DNA from: Simplicispira sedimenti
Lineage (GTDB): Bacteria; Pseudomonadota; Gammaproteobacteria; Burkholderiales; Burkholderiaceae_C
DNA length: 64,000 bases
Assembly: GCF_022760965.1 (NCBI RefSeq)
Contig: NZ_JAKVIJ010000002.1
Location: 186,001-250,000 of the forward strand
Reading direction: 5' to 3'
Part shown: piece after piece, positions 50,117-58,493 of the stretch
Position numbering within the stretch: position 1 is the stretch's first letter
Layout: every line of letters begins with the position of its first letter
Notes under the pieces: model-generated
Database searches by the model: none
Told to the model about the DNA's origin: nothing
The model's input: the letters and a program-made list of their open reading frames with translations, nothing else
Translations under genes and position numbers: made by a program

Positions 50117-51493
50117 ATGGCCTCCGCCCTTACCGAAAAACTCTCGCGCCTCGTCAAGGAGATGCGCGGCCAGGCCCGCATCACCGAATCCAATGTGCAG
50201 GACATGCTGCGCGAGGTGCGCATGGCCCTGCTCGAAGCCGACGTGGCCTTGCCCGTGGTGCGCGACTTCATCGTCCGCGTGAAGGAAAAGGCGCTGGGCC
50301 AGGAGGTGCTGGGCTCGCTCAAGCCGGGCCAGGCGCTGGTGGGCATCGTCAACAAGGAGCTGGCCGCCACGATGGGCGAAGGTGTGAGCGACATCAACCT
50401 CGCCGCCCAGCCGCCCGCCGTGATCCTGATGGCCGGCCTGCAGGGTGCGGGCAAGACCACCACCACGGCAAAACTGGCCAAGCACCTGATCGAGAAGCGC
50501 AAGAAGAAGGTGCTCACCGTGTCGGGCGACGTGTACCGCCCGGCGGCCATCGAGCAGCTCAAGACCGTGACCAAGCAAGCCGGCGCCGAGTGGTTCCCGA
50601 GCACGCCCGACCAGAAACCCCACGACATCGCCGTGGCGGCGCTGGACTATGCCAAGAAGCACTACTTTGACGTGCTGTTGGTGGACACCGCCGGCCGCCT
50701 GGCCATCGACGAGGTGCTGATGCAGGAAATCAAGGACCTGCACGCCACGCTGAACCCGGTCGAGACCCTGTTCGTCGTGGACGCCATGCAGGGCCAGGAC
50801 GCGGTGAACACCGCCAAGGCCTTCAAGGAGGCGCTGCCGCTCACCGGCATCGTGCTGACCAAGCTGGACGGCGACTCGCGCGGCGGTGCGGCGCTGTCGG
50901 TGCGCGCCATCACGGGCGCGCCGATCAAGTTTGCCGGGGTGTCCGAGAAGATCGACGGCCTGGAGGTGTTCGACGCCGAGCGCCACGCCGGCCGCATCCT
51001 GGGCATGGGCGACATCGTGGCCCTGGTCGAGCAGGTGGCTGCGGGCGTGGACATGGAGGCCGCGCAGAAGCTCGCTGCCAAGGTCAAGAGCGGCGACGGC
51101 TTCGACCTCAACGACTTCCTCGGTCAGCTCCAGCAGATGAAGCAGATGGGCGGCCTCTCCAGCCTCATGGACAAGCTGCCCGCGCAGCTCACGGCCAAGG
51201 CCGGGCAGGTGGACCTGGACAAGGCCGAGAAGGACATCAAGCGCAAGGAAGGCATCATCCAAAGCATGACGCCGCTGGAGCGCCGCAAGCCCGAGCTCAT
51301 CAAGGCCACGCGCAAGAAGCGCATCGCCGCCGGTGCCGGGGTGCAGGTGCACGAGGTCAACCGCCTGCTCAAGGAGTTCGAGCAGATGCAGGAGATGATG
51401 AAGAAGATGAAGGGCGGCGGCCTCATGAAGCTCATGAAGAAGATGGGCGGCATGAAGGGCCTGGGCGGCGGCATGCCCAAAATGCCTTTCTAA
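50117..51493 (+). CDS. ffh: Signal recognition particle protein Ffh
   Basis: Ffh binds 4.5S RNA and nascent signal sequences to target membrane proteins to FtsY. The 458-residue product has an N domain, the GTPase G domain (LMAGLQGAGKTTTTAKLAKHL, DVYRPAAIEQLKT, DTAGRLAIDEVLM, TKLDGDSRGGAALSV) and a C-terminal M domain, Met-rich (MQEMMKKMKGGGLMKLMKKM). A CCAGGCC/GGCCTGG hairpin (50049-50066) lies in the leader. It ends at a clear terminator. Confidence 0.98.
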   Translation: MASALTEKLSRLVKEMRGQARITESNVQDMLREVRMALLEADVALPVVRDFIVRVKEKALGQEVLGSLKPGQALVGIVNKELAATMGEGVSDINLAAQPPAVILMAGLQGAGKTTTTAKLAKHLIEKRKKKVLTVSGDVYRPAAIEQLKTVTKQAGAEWFPSTPDQKPHDIAVAALDYAKKHYFDVLLVDTAGRLAIDEVLMQEIKDLHATLNPVETLFVVDAMQGQDAVNTAKAFKEALPLTGIVLTKLDGDSRGGAALSVRAITGAPIKFAGVSEKIDGLEVFDAERHAGRILGMGDIVALVEQVAAGVDMEAAQKLAAKVKSGDGFDLNDFLGQLQQMKQMGGLSSLMDKLPAQLTAKAGQVDLDKAEKDIKRKEGIIQSMTPLERRKPELIKATRKKRIAAGAGVQVHEVNRLLKEFEQMQEMMKKMKGGGLMKLMKKMGGMKGLGGGMPKMPF

Positions 51494-51495
51494 GG

Positions 51496-51545
51496 TTTTT
51501 GGCCTCCGGCGCTTGCCTGGCAAGCGTTGGCAGCTATCAAAACCA
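51496..51545. repeat. Interspersed repeat copy after ffh
   Basis: GGCCTCCGGCGCTTGCCTGG and CAAGCGTTGGCAGCTATCAA form the repeat in the orientation GGCCTCC-AGCGCTTG-CAAGCGCT-GCAGCTATCAAAA. It immediately precedes the ffh terminator. Confidence 0.75.
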
Positions 51546-51550
51546 AAGCA

Positions 51551-51575
51551 AAAACCGGCGTTTAGCCGGTTTTTT
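51551..51575 (+). terminator. Intrinsic terminator after ffh
   Basis: AAAACCGGC (51551-51559) pairs with GCCGGTTTT (51565-51573) around GTTTA. The downstream U-tract TTTTTT makes it a strong terminator on the plus strand, and the A-tract gives weak activity on the other strand. Confidence 0.92.
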
Positions 51576-51596
51576 AATGGGCGCGGTACATTGAGA

Positions 51597-51640
51597 TTGC
51601 TATATAAATGAGAGCTTCTGGCGCTTGATTTGCATGGTTT
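51597..51640. repeat. Interspersed repeat copy between ffh terminator and miaB end
   Basis: ATTGCTATATAAATGAGAGC, TTCTGGCGCTTGATTTGCA follow the family pattern. A partner AATCAAGCG at 51671 makes an inverted pair. The region 51576-51703 holds no gene. Confidence 0.6.
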
Positions 51641-51703
51641 TCACATGCATTTCTACCGCAGATGACCGTCAATCAAGCGTAAGCAGCTCACTTTTTTGAA
51701 GCG

Positions 51704-53038
51704 TCATGCCGGATCGCGGGTCAGCACCTCGCCGCGCAGCGTGTAGGCCTTGGCTTCGGTGATGGTCACGTCCACCATCTGGCCCACCAGGCGCTGGCCG
51801 CCAGCGAAGTTTACCACGCGGTTGCATTCGGTGCGGCCCATCAGCTCGCTGCCATCGCGCTTGGAGGCGCCTTCGACCAGGATGCGCTGCACCTTGCCCA
51901 CCAGGCTTTCGCTGATCGACTTGATGTTGCCGTTGATGACGGCCTGCAGCTCCTGCAGGCGGCGCAGCTTGACCTCGTGCGGCGTGTCGTCGTGCAGGTT
52001 GGCGGCGGGCGTGCCCGGGCGCGGGCTGAAGATGAAGCTGAACGAGTTGTCGAAGTGGATGTCGGCGATGAGCTTCATCATCTTGGCAAAGTCTTCTTCC
52101 GTCTCGCCAGGGAAGCCGACGATGAAGTCGCTGCTCATGGCCAGGTCGGGGCGGATGGCGCGCAGCTTGCGCACCGTGCTTTTGTATTCCATGGCCGTGT
52201 AGCCGCGCTTCATGGCCATGAGGATGCGGTCTGAGCCATGCTGCACCGGCAGGTGCAGGTGGTTGGCCAGCTTGGGAATGTTGGCGTAGGCCTCGATCAG
52301 GCGCGGCGTGAACTCGTTGGGGTGGCTGGTGGTGAAGCGCAGGCGCTCGATGCCGGGGATGTCGGCCACGTATTCGAGCAGCAGCGCCAGGTCGGCCACT
52401 TCGCTGGTGCCGCCCATGGCGCCGCGGTAGGCGTTCACGTTCTGGCCCAGCAGGGTGATCTCCTTCACGCCCTGGTCGGCCAGGCCGGCCACTTCCACGA
52501 GCACGTCGTCGAAGGGGCGGCTCATCTCGTCGCCGCGCGTGTAGGGCACCACGCAGTAGCTGCAGTACTTGCTGCAGCCTTCCATGATGGAGACGAAGGC
52601 GCTGGCGCCTTCGACGCGCGCCGGGGGCAGGTGGTCGAATTTCTCGATCTCGGGGAAGCTGATGTCCACCTGCGGGCGGTCCTGCTGCTGACGTGCATTC
52701 AGCAGCTCGGGCAGGCGGTGCAGGGTCTGCGGGCCGAAGACGATGTCCACATAGGGCGCGCGCTTGATGATCTCCTCGCCCTCCTGGCTGGCGACGCAGC
52801 CGCCCACGCCGATCTTCACGCCGCGCTCCTTGAGGTGCTTGACGCGGCCCAGGTCGGAGAACACCTTCTCCTGCGCCTTCTCGCGCACCGAGCAGGTGTT
52901 GAACAGGATCAGGTCGGCCTCCTCGGGGTCCTGCGTGGTTTCGTAGCCCTCGGCGGCGTGCATCACGTCCACCATCTTGTCCGAGTCGTACTCGTTCATC
53001 TGGCAGCCGAAGGTCTTGATGTAGATTTTTTTAGCCAT
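51704..53038 (-). CDS. miaB: tRNA-2-methylthio-N6-dimethylallyladenosine synthase MiaB
   Basis: MiaB is a radical SAM methylthiotransferase that modifies A37 in tRNAs reading UNN codons. The 444-residue product has the N-terminal UPF0004 cysteines (TFGCQMN, NTCSVREKA, GGCVAS), the radical SAM motif GCSKYCSYCVVPYTRG, and a C-terminal TRAM domain (LVGQMVDVTITEAKAYTLRG). The ATG at 53038 starts the conserved MAKKIYIKTFGCQMN. Length is normal. Confidence 0.97.
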   Translation of the reverse strand: MAKKIYIKTFGCQMNEYDSDKMVDVMHAAEGYETTQDPEEADLILFNTCSVREKAQEKVFSDLGRVKHLKERGVKIGVGGCVASQEGEEIIKRAPYVDIVFGPQTLHRLPELLNARQQQDRPQVDISFPEIEKFDHLPPARVEGASAFVSIMEGCSKYCSYCVVPYTRGDEMSRPFDDVLVEVAGLADQGVKEITLLGQNVNAYRGAMGGTSEVADLALLLEYVADIPGIERLRFTTSHPNEFTPRLIEAYANIPKLANHLHLPVQHGSDRILMAMKRGYTAMEYKSTVRKLRAIRPDLAMSSDFIVGFPGETEEDFAKMMKLIADIHFDNSFSFIFSPRPGTPAANLHDDTPHEVKLRRLQELQAVINGNIKSISESLVGKVQRILVEGASKRDGSELMGRTECNRVVNFAGGQRLVGQMVDVTITEAKAYTLRGEVLTRDPA

Positions 53039-53116
53039 GGCGTGTCTCGCAGGGGCTGGTGCAATGGCGCAGCGGGCGGTGTGCTGGAGCACCGCCTGCG
53101 GCACGGGGAACAGGGC

Positions 53117-53536
53117 TTACTGGCTGGCGCCGCCCGTGGTGTAGTTGACGGTGTTGGCTGCACCACCCGCACGGGCCTGCGCGGCCTCGGACTTGCTCAG
53201 AATCCAGGCGGTCAGCAGCATGCCGGTGCTGTTTTCAATGAGGTAGTTGGCCGTGAACTCCTGCCCCACCACGGTGTGCAACATCACCAGGCCGTTTTCA
53301 GGGTTGAGCAGGCGCATGCCGGGCGCCATGCGGATGGGGTTGCCATTGATGGTTGCCGTGGTGGCCGAGGTGACCACCAGGGTGCCGCGCAGGGCAGCCT
53401 CCGGGAAATTGCGTTGCCCGGTCAGTGCGGTGGGCGGGGTGTTCTGTGCCGTGGCGGGGGCTGCCGCCATCCAGGCGCTGGCGCCCAGGGCCAGGGTGGT
53501 TGCCAAGTGGCGCAGCAAAGGAGTACAGCGGAGCAT
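53117..53536 (-). CDS. Small secreted hypothetical protein
   Basis: A 139-residue protein with a probable signal peptide (MLRCTPLLRHLATTLALGAS then AWMAAAPATA-Q). The mature part, with NFPEAALRGTLVVTSATTAT and GMRLLNPENGLVMLHTVVGQ, is about 105 residues and beta-like. No catalytic motif is seen. It is likely periplasmic. It lies between tRNA-Met and miaB on the same strand. Confidence 0.7.
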   Translation of the reverse strand: MLRCTPLLRHLATTLALGASAWMAAAPATAQNTPPTALTGQRNFPEAALRGTLVVTSATTATINGNPIRMAPGMRLLNPENGLVMLHTVVGQEFTANYLIENSTGMLLTAWILSKSEAAQARAGGAANTVNYTTGGASQ

Positions 53537-53577
53537 GGTGTCTATCCAGGGGCTGAAAAGTGCGATTCTACGGCGCA

Positions 53578-53613
53578 AGAAAAAAGCCACCAGCTCTTGC
53601 GAGCCAGTGGCTT
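53578..53613 (-). terminator. Terminator downstream of tRNA-Met
   Basis: AAGCCACCAGCTC (53584-53596) pairs with GAGCCAGTGGCTT (53601-53613) around TTGC, with one mismatch. The A-tract to the left gives a U-tract on the minus strand right after the tRNA. Confidence 0.85.
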
Positions 53614-53619
53614 GGAGTT

Positions 53620-53696
53620 TGGTGGTGGTACCGGGACTTGAACCTGGGACATCAGCATTATGAATGCTGCGCTCTAACCAACTGAGCTATACCACC
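53620..53696 (-). tRNA. tRNA-Met (anticodon CAT), elongator
   Basis: The 77-nt minus-strand RNA has a 7-bp acceptor stem GGTGGTA/TACCACC, a D arm with AGTTGGTTA, an anticodon stem CAGCA/TGCTG with loop TTCATAA (anticodon CAT), a T loop TTCAAGT and an encoded CCA end. The T stem has an A-C mismatch, also present in E. coli elongator tRNA-Met. There is no initiator-type G-C triple before the anticodon loop, so it is the elongator form. Confidence 0.97.
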
Positions 53697-53753
53697 GAAG
53701 ACCGAAATTATAGAACAAAAAATCCGGGCGACAAATCCTGCGGCCAGAGTTTT

Positions 53754-54533
53754 TTAGAGGTGCTGGAACTGCGCCTTGCGCTTGTTCACAAAGGCGTCCA
53801 TGCCTTCCTTCTGGTCCTGGGTGGCAAACAGGGCGTGGAACAGGCGGCGCTCGAACATCAGCCCGTCGGACAGCGTGCCTTCGTAGGCGCGGTTCACGGC
53901 CTCCTTGGCGGCCATCACGGCGATCTGCGAGAAGTCGCTGATGACCAGGGCGGCGCCCAGGGCCTCGTCCATGAGCTTGTCATAAGACACCACGCGGCTG
54001 ACCAGCCCGGCGCGTTCGGCCTCCTGGGCGTCCATCATGCGCGCGGTCAGGCACATGTCCATGGCCTTGGACTTGCCCACGGCGCGTGGCAGGCGCTGCG
54101 TGCCGCCAGCGCCGGGAATCACGCCCAGCTTGATCTCGGGCTGGCCGAATTTGGCATTGTCGGCGGCGATGATGAAGTCGCACATCATCGCCAGTTCGCA
54201 GCCGCCACCCAGGGCGAAGCCGCTGACGGCGGCAATCACGGGCTTGCGGATGGAGCGAATGGTTTCCCAGTTGCGTGTGATGAAGTCGCCCTTGTAGGCG
54301 TCGGCAAAGCTGAATTTGGCCATGGCGGTGATGTCGGCACCGGCGGCAAAGGCTTTTTCGCTGCCGGTCACGATGATGCAGCCGATCTTCTCGTCCGCAT
54401 CAAAGGCCTTGAGCGCCTGGCCCAGCTCGTCCATGAGCTGGTCGTTGAGCGCGTTGAGCTGCTTGGGGCGGTTGAGCTGGATGATGCCGACCTTGTCGGC
54501 TTCGGTGCGGACTTCGATGCATTCGTACGTCAT
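53754..54533 (-). CDS. Enoyl-CoA hydratase
   Basis: The enzyme hydrates trans-2-enoyl-CoA in fatty-acid or phenylacetate breakdown. The 259-residue crotonase-fold product has the oxyanion-hole segments KAFAAGADI and SGFALGGGCELAMMCD, and the catalytic Glu pair in GGGCELA and FGQPEIKLGVIPGAGGTQRL. Length is normal. It has no beta-oxidation neighbours here, so the pathway is uncertain. Confidence 0.92.
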   Translation of the reverse strand: MTYECIEVRTEADKVGIIQLNRPKQLNALNDQLMDELGQALKAFDADEKIGCIIVTGSEKAFAAGADITAMAKFSFADAYKGDFITRNWETIRSIRKPVIAAVSGFALGGGCELAMMCDFIIAADNAKFGQPEIKLGVIPGAGGTQRLPRAVGKSKAMDMCLTARMMDAQEAERAGLVSRVVSYDKLMDEALGAALVISDFSQIAVMAAKEAVNRAYEGTLSDGLMFERRLFHALFATQDQKEGMDAFVNKRKAQFQHL

Positions 54534-54656
54534 GGGGGTCTCCGTTCAGGTTCCTGGACAAGCCTTGGGACTATACCCAAGCACCGCGCCCTAATGCCCT
54601 CTGGGGGCTGTGCATTCCTGCGCTGCGGGTCTGCGCAATTGCAGACCCGCGGTGTG

Positions 54657-56462
54657 TCAGTGGCCGTCCAGCCAGCGCGCGGCACGCGCGGCGTCGGTGA
54701 TGGCCAGCGTCACCGTGTCGGGCTGTTCGGGCGCGCTGGCCCTGCGCTTGCTGCCGGTGGGGCGCTGCAAGGCCAGCGGCAGGCGCAGCAGGCGGCGGTC
54801 TCGTGACACCAGGGCCGTCACCTGGGTGGCTTTGCCTGCGTACAAGGCCAAGTCGTCCAGCTGGGTGATGCGCCAGCCCTGGCCTTGCACCTCAATGCCC
54901 AGCCATTCGTCGCCCGGCGCCATGCCCGCCTGCTCGGCCAGGCCGCCGCGCAGCACGGTCTTGACCAGCACGGCGCTGCCCTCCGTCACGCGCAGGCCCA
55001 GGCGCTGGGCAGGTTGCGGGGTATCGCTTTGCAGGGCCATGCCGTGGGCCTGCAGCAGCTCGGCCAGCGGCAGCTCGGCGGTGGAATGTACCCAGGCGTC
55101 CAGCTCGGCGTCGAAGCTGCGCCCGCCCAGGTCCTGCAGCACCTCGCGCAGCAGGGCTTCGTCCATGGGGCCGCCCGCGCTGCGCTGCCACAGCGTGCGC
55201 AGCACGTCGTCCAGGGTGGTGCGGCCTTCGCGGCGCAGGCTCAGGTCCAGGCACAGGGCCACCAACGCGCCTTTGGTGTAGTAGCTCACCGTGCTGTTGG
55301 GCGTGTGGGCGTCGGGCCGGTAGTAGCGAATCCAGGCGTCAAAACTTGCTTGCGCCACCGTCTGCAGGGCGCGCCCTGGAGTCTGCAGCACCTGCTGCAC
55401 CGCCTTGGTCAGCAGCTTGAGGTAGCTGGCGTGGTCGATCAGCCCGGCGCGGCGCAGCAGCAGGTCGTCGTAGTAGCTGGTGAAGCCTTCAAAGAACCAC
55501 AGCATCTGGGTGTAGTTCTCTTGCGTGTAGTCGTACTGCGTGAATGCGGCCGGGCGCAGGCGCTTGACGTTCCAGGCGTGGAAGTATTCGTGGCTCACCA
55601 GGCCCAGCAGCGTGGTGTAGCCCTCGGTCAGCTTGGCTTCCCCCAGGCGCGGCAGGTCGCGCCGACCGCAGATGAGTGCGGTGCTGTTGCGGTGCTCTAG
55701 GCCGCCAAAGCCTTCGTTCACCACGTTGAGCAGGAACAGGTAGTTGTCGAAGGGCGCAGGGCCTTCGCCATGCCAGAAGCGGATGGTGGTTTCGCAGATG
55801 CGGCGCATGTCCTGCACCAGCCGCTGGCCGTCAAACGAGGCCGGCGCCCCCGCCACCACGATGCGGTGCGGAACGCCGCAGGCCGTGAAGCGCGCGCTCC
55901 AGAAGGGGCCCATTTCCACCGGGCAGTCCACCAGGTGGTCGTAGTCCTGGGCACCATAACGGCCAAAGCCACGGGCGTTGACTTTTTGAGGAAAAAGGGC
56001 TGTAGCGCAATACCAATCAGCGCTATCAGCTATCAATTCAGGAGCATCAATGTCAATGCTGCACGGCTGGGCGCTCTGGCCTTCGACCCGCAGGCACAGG
56101 CTGGTGCCGTTGAAGAAGGCGCGTGTGCTGTCCAGCCATGCGGTGCGCACCGAATCGTCGTGGGCAAGCACGGCGTAGCGCAGTTCCAGCGGCTTGCCCG
56201 GCAGGCAGTCCACGCGCCAGCGGTGCTTGTCGATCTGCGTGATCGCACAGGCCTTGCGGCCCTGGCGTGCCTGCAGCCCTTGCAGGTGGCGCGCAAACTC
56301 GCGCACCAGGTAGCTGCCCGGAATCCACACCGGCAGCACTAGTTCTTGCGCCGCCGCAGGCTGGGCCACGGTCAGCGTGACCTGGAACAGGTGGTTGCGC
56401 GGATCCGGCGCTGCGATGCGGTAGTGCACCCCGGCGGGGGCAGGGGGCTGGGCGCGTGCCAT
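54657..56462 (-). CDS. M61 family metallopeptidase with PDZ domain
   Basis: The 601-residue product belongs to the glycyl-aminopeptidase-like M61 family. It has an N-terminal beta domain (PVWIPGSYLVREFARH), the zinc site HEYFHAWNVKRLRP (HExxH) with a downstream Glu in LWFFEGFTSYYDDL, a helical domain and a C-terminal PDZ domain (VLRGGLAEQAGMAPGDEWLGI). No signal peptide is seen. Residues IDIDAPELIADSADWYCATA are encoded by a copy of the interspersed repeat. It abuts dsbC with no gap. Confidence 0.92.
   Translation of the reverse strand: MARAQPPAPAGVHYRIAAPDPRNHLFQVTLTVAQPAAAQELVLPVWIPGSYLVREFARHLQGLQARQGRKACAITQIDKHRWRVDCLPGKPLELRYAVLAHDDSVRTAWLDSTRAFFNGTSLCLRVEGQSAQPCSIDIDAPELIADSADWYCATALFPQKVNARGFGRYGAQDYDHLVDCPVEMGPFWSARFTACGVPHRIVVAGAPASFDGQRLVQDMRRICETTIRFWHGEGPAPFDNYLFLLNVVNEGFGGLEHRNSTALICGRRDLPRLGEAKLTEGYTTLLGLVSHEYFHAWNVKRLRPAAFTQYDYTQENYTQMLWFFEGFTSYYDDLLLRRAGLIDHASYLKLLTKAVQQVLQTPGRALQTVAQASFDAWIRYYRPDAHTPNSTVSYYTKGALVALCLDLSLRREGRTTLDDVLRTLWQRSAGGPMDEALLREVLQDLGGRSFDAELDAWVHSTAELPLAELLQAHGMALQSDTPQPAQRLGLRVTEGSAVLVKTVLRGGLAEQAGMAPGDEWLGIEVQGQGWRITQLDDLALYAGKATQVTALVSRDRRLLRLPLALQRPTGSKRRASAPEQPDTVTLAITDAARAARWLDGH
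55985..56046. repeat. Interspersed repeat copy read in frame inside the M61 peptidase gene
   Basis: The plus strand reads GAGGAAAAAGGGCTGTAGCG, ATCAGCGCTATCAGCTATC and AATTCAGGAGC, following the order GGC-AGCGC-CAGCGCT-AGCTATCAA of other copies. It is AT-rich compared with its flanks. The reading frame is open through it. Confidence 0.6.
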
Positions 56463-57173
56463 TTACTGCGCGGCCTCGGCCAGGCGCTTTTCCACGTCCT
56501 TGGCGCCAATGGCGCCGGGCACGCGCGCGCCGTCGGCGAAGATCAGCGTGGGTGTGCCGGTGATCTTGTGCTTGCGCCCGAAGGCCAGGTTGCGCTGCAG
56601 GGCGCCGGTGTCGCAGGTGGCGGCGGCCGGGGCCTTGTCGCGCACCATGTAGTCCTGCCATGCGGCCACGCGGTCGGAGGCGCACCAGATGTTGCGCGAC
56701 TTTTCGGCCGAGTCGGGGCTCAGGATGGGGTAGAGGAACAGGTAGATGGTGATGTTGTCCACGTTCTGCAGATCGCGTTCAAAGCGCTTGCAGTAGCCGC
56801 AGTTGGGGTCTTCGAACACGGCCAGCTTGCGCTTGCCGTCACCGCGCACGATGGTGAAGGCATCGTTCAGGGGCAGTGCCGAAAAATCCACGGCCGTGAG
56901 CTTGTTGATGCGGTCTTCGGTCAGGTTGCGCTTGGCGCGGGTGTCAAACAGCTCGCCCTGGATCAGGTAGTTGCCCTTGGCATCGGTATAGAACAGGTCG
57001 GTGCCTACGCGCACTTCGTACAGCCCGGGCATGGCGGTGGGCTGGACTTCGTCGATGGACTTGAGCTGCGGCAGGCGCTCGCCCAGGGATTTGCGGATGG
57101 TGGCTTCCTGCGCGGCGGCGGGCAGGCCCAGGGTCAGGGCGGCGGCAGCCAGCAGGGGGAACAGTGCGTGCAT
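56463..57173 (-). CDS. dsbC: Thiol:disulfide interchange protein DsbC
   Basis: DsbC isomerises wrong disulfides in the periplasm and is kept reduced by DsbD. The 236-residue product has a signal peptide (HALFPLLAAAALTLGLPAAAQ), an N-terminal dimerisation domain, the active site CGYC in EDPNCGYCKRFE and the cis-Pro GTPTLIFADG. It lies immediately upstream of the M61 gene (adjacent stop and start) and may be cotranscribed. Confidence 0.93.
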   Translation of the reverse strand: MHALFPLLAAAALTLGLPAAAQEATIRKSLGERLPQLKSIDEVQPTAMPGLYEVRVGTDLFYTDAKGNYLIQGELFDTRAKRNLTEDRINKLTAVDFSALPLNDAFTIVRGDGKRKLAVFEDPNCGYCKRFERDLQNVDNITIYLFLYPILSPDSAEKSRNIWCASDRVAAWQDYMVRDKAPAAATCDTGALQRNLAFGRKHKITGTPTLIFADGARVPGAIGAKDVEKRLAEAAQ

Positions 57174-57241
57174 GGAACAGGTCTTTCCGTGAGAAGTGGG
57201 AGGGATGCCCAGGGCGGCATGGGCATTGGAGTGTTTTGGCG

Positions 57242-58369
57242 TCAGCGCGTTCCCATGGCCTGGCGGGCCATCCATTCCTTGAGTGGTCCGCTGCGGTCAA
57301 AGCCCAGCATGCCCCAGTTGCGCAGCAGTTGCCACGGTGGCTGGGGCAGGGAGAACAGGCGCTGCAAGCCGTCGGTGGTCAGGCCCATGGGCAGCAGGGC
57401 GGTTTTGCGCTGGCGTTCGTAGCGCCGCAGCAAGCGCAGGTCGCCGGTGCTGCGCCAGGTTTCGCGCTGGGCCAGCACCTGGGCCAGGGCCTGCACATCG
57501 CCCAGGCCCAGGTTCAGGCCCTGGCCGGTGAGGGGGTGTACGTTGTGCGCGGCGTCTCCGGACAGGGCCCAACTGGCGCCTTGCTGGCCGGCCAGCGCGC
57601 CGCACCAATGCCGCGCCTGGGCGTACTGCAATGGCCAGGTCACACGTGCGCCACGGGTGCGCAGGGCGCCCAGCGTGCCCTGGCTGGCGGCCAGCAGGCG
57701 GTGAGCAAAGGATTCGTCGTCCAGGGCCTGCAGTTCCTGCGCCAGGGCGGGCTGCACCGACCAAACGACCGCCACGCCATGGCCCTGGGGGCCATCGAGC
57801 GGCAGGAACGCCAGAATGCTGCCGTCTGGCGCAAACCACTGGCGCGCCACCTGCCCGTGGGGGTGCTCGCATTCCAGCCGTGTGGCAATGGCGTGGTGGG
57901 GGTAGGGGGTCACGTCGAACTGAGCGCCGAACTCCTCGCGCGTGCGGCTGGCGCGGCCTTCGCAGACCACCGTCAGCGGCGCGGCCACGGGCTCGGTCAC
58001 CATTTCCACCAGGGGCTGAAAGCGCACGGCGTCCTGCAGGCGCGCTTCCAGTGCGGGCACATCGACAATCCAGGCCAGGGCGTCCGTGCCCTGGGTGGCG
58101 GCATCAAACACCACGCGCCCGTCCTGGTCGCCCGCCACTTCCATGCGCGCGACCGGGGTCGCGTGGTGTGCGTCGGGCCAGGTACGCAAGCCCTCCAACA
58201 GGCTGCGCGAAGCCGCGTTCAGGGCATAGGCCCGCACATCGGAGCCCGTGGCCGGGCCGGCCGGGTTGGCCACCAGGGCGACCGAGAGTCGCTCGCGGGC
58301 CAGCAGCAGCGCCAGTGTGCGGCCCACCACGCCTGCGCCGCGGATACAAATGTCGAAGGATTGCGCCAT
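57242..58369 (-). CDS. UbiH/UbiF/COQ6-type FAD-dependent ubiquinone hydroxylase
   Basis: The 375-residue product has the FAD-binding GxGxxG in ICIRGAGVVGRTLALLLARE at the N-terminus, an RLECEHPHGQVARQWF segment and the second FAD motif LSGDAAHNVHPLTGQGLNLGLGDVQALAQVL. Enzymes of this group hydroxylate the ubiquinone ring. UbiH, UbiI and UbiF cannot be told apart from sequence alone. It is upstream of dsbC on the same strand and divergent from the MOSC gene. Confidence 0.88.
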   Translation of the reverse strand: MAQSFDICIRGAGVVGRTLALLLARERLSVALVANPAGPATGSDVRAYALNAASRSLLEGLRTWPDAHHATPVARMEVAGDQDGRVVFDAATQGTDALAWIVDVPALEARLQDAVRFQPLVEMVTEPVAAPLTVVCEGRASRTREEFGAQFDVTPYPHHAIATRLECEHPHGQVARQWFAPDGSILAFLPLDGPQGHGVAVVWSVQPALAQELQALDDESFAHRLLAASQGTLGALRTRGARVTWPLQYAQARHWCGALAGQQGASWALSGDAAHNVHPLTGQGLNLGLGDVQALAQVLAQRETWRSTGDLRLLRRYERQRKTALLPMGLTTDGLQRLFSLPQPPWQLLRNWGMLGFDRSGPLKEWMARQAMGTR

Positions 58370-58493
58370 GCCGGGGATTGTAGGAGCGCCGCCCTGGCCC
58401 TGTGGCGCCGGGGTGCTCCTGCGCTGTCGGTATGCGTTGCTATGCTTGTCCCCCTTTGTGGCCGCCGTGCCATTTGCCTTGCAGGGCCCTGTG

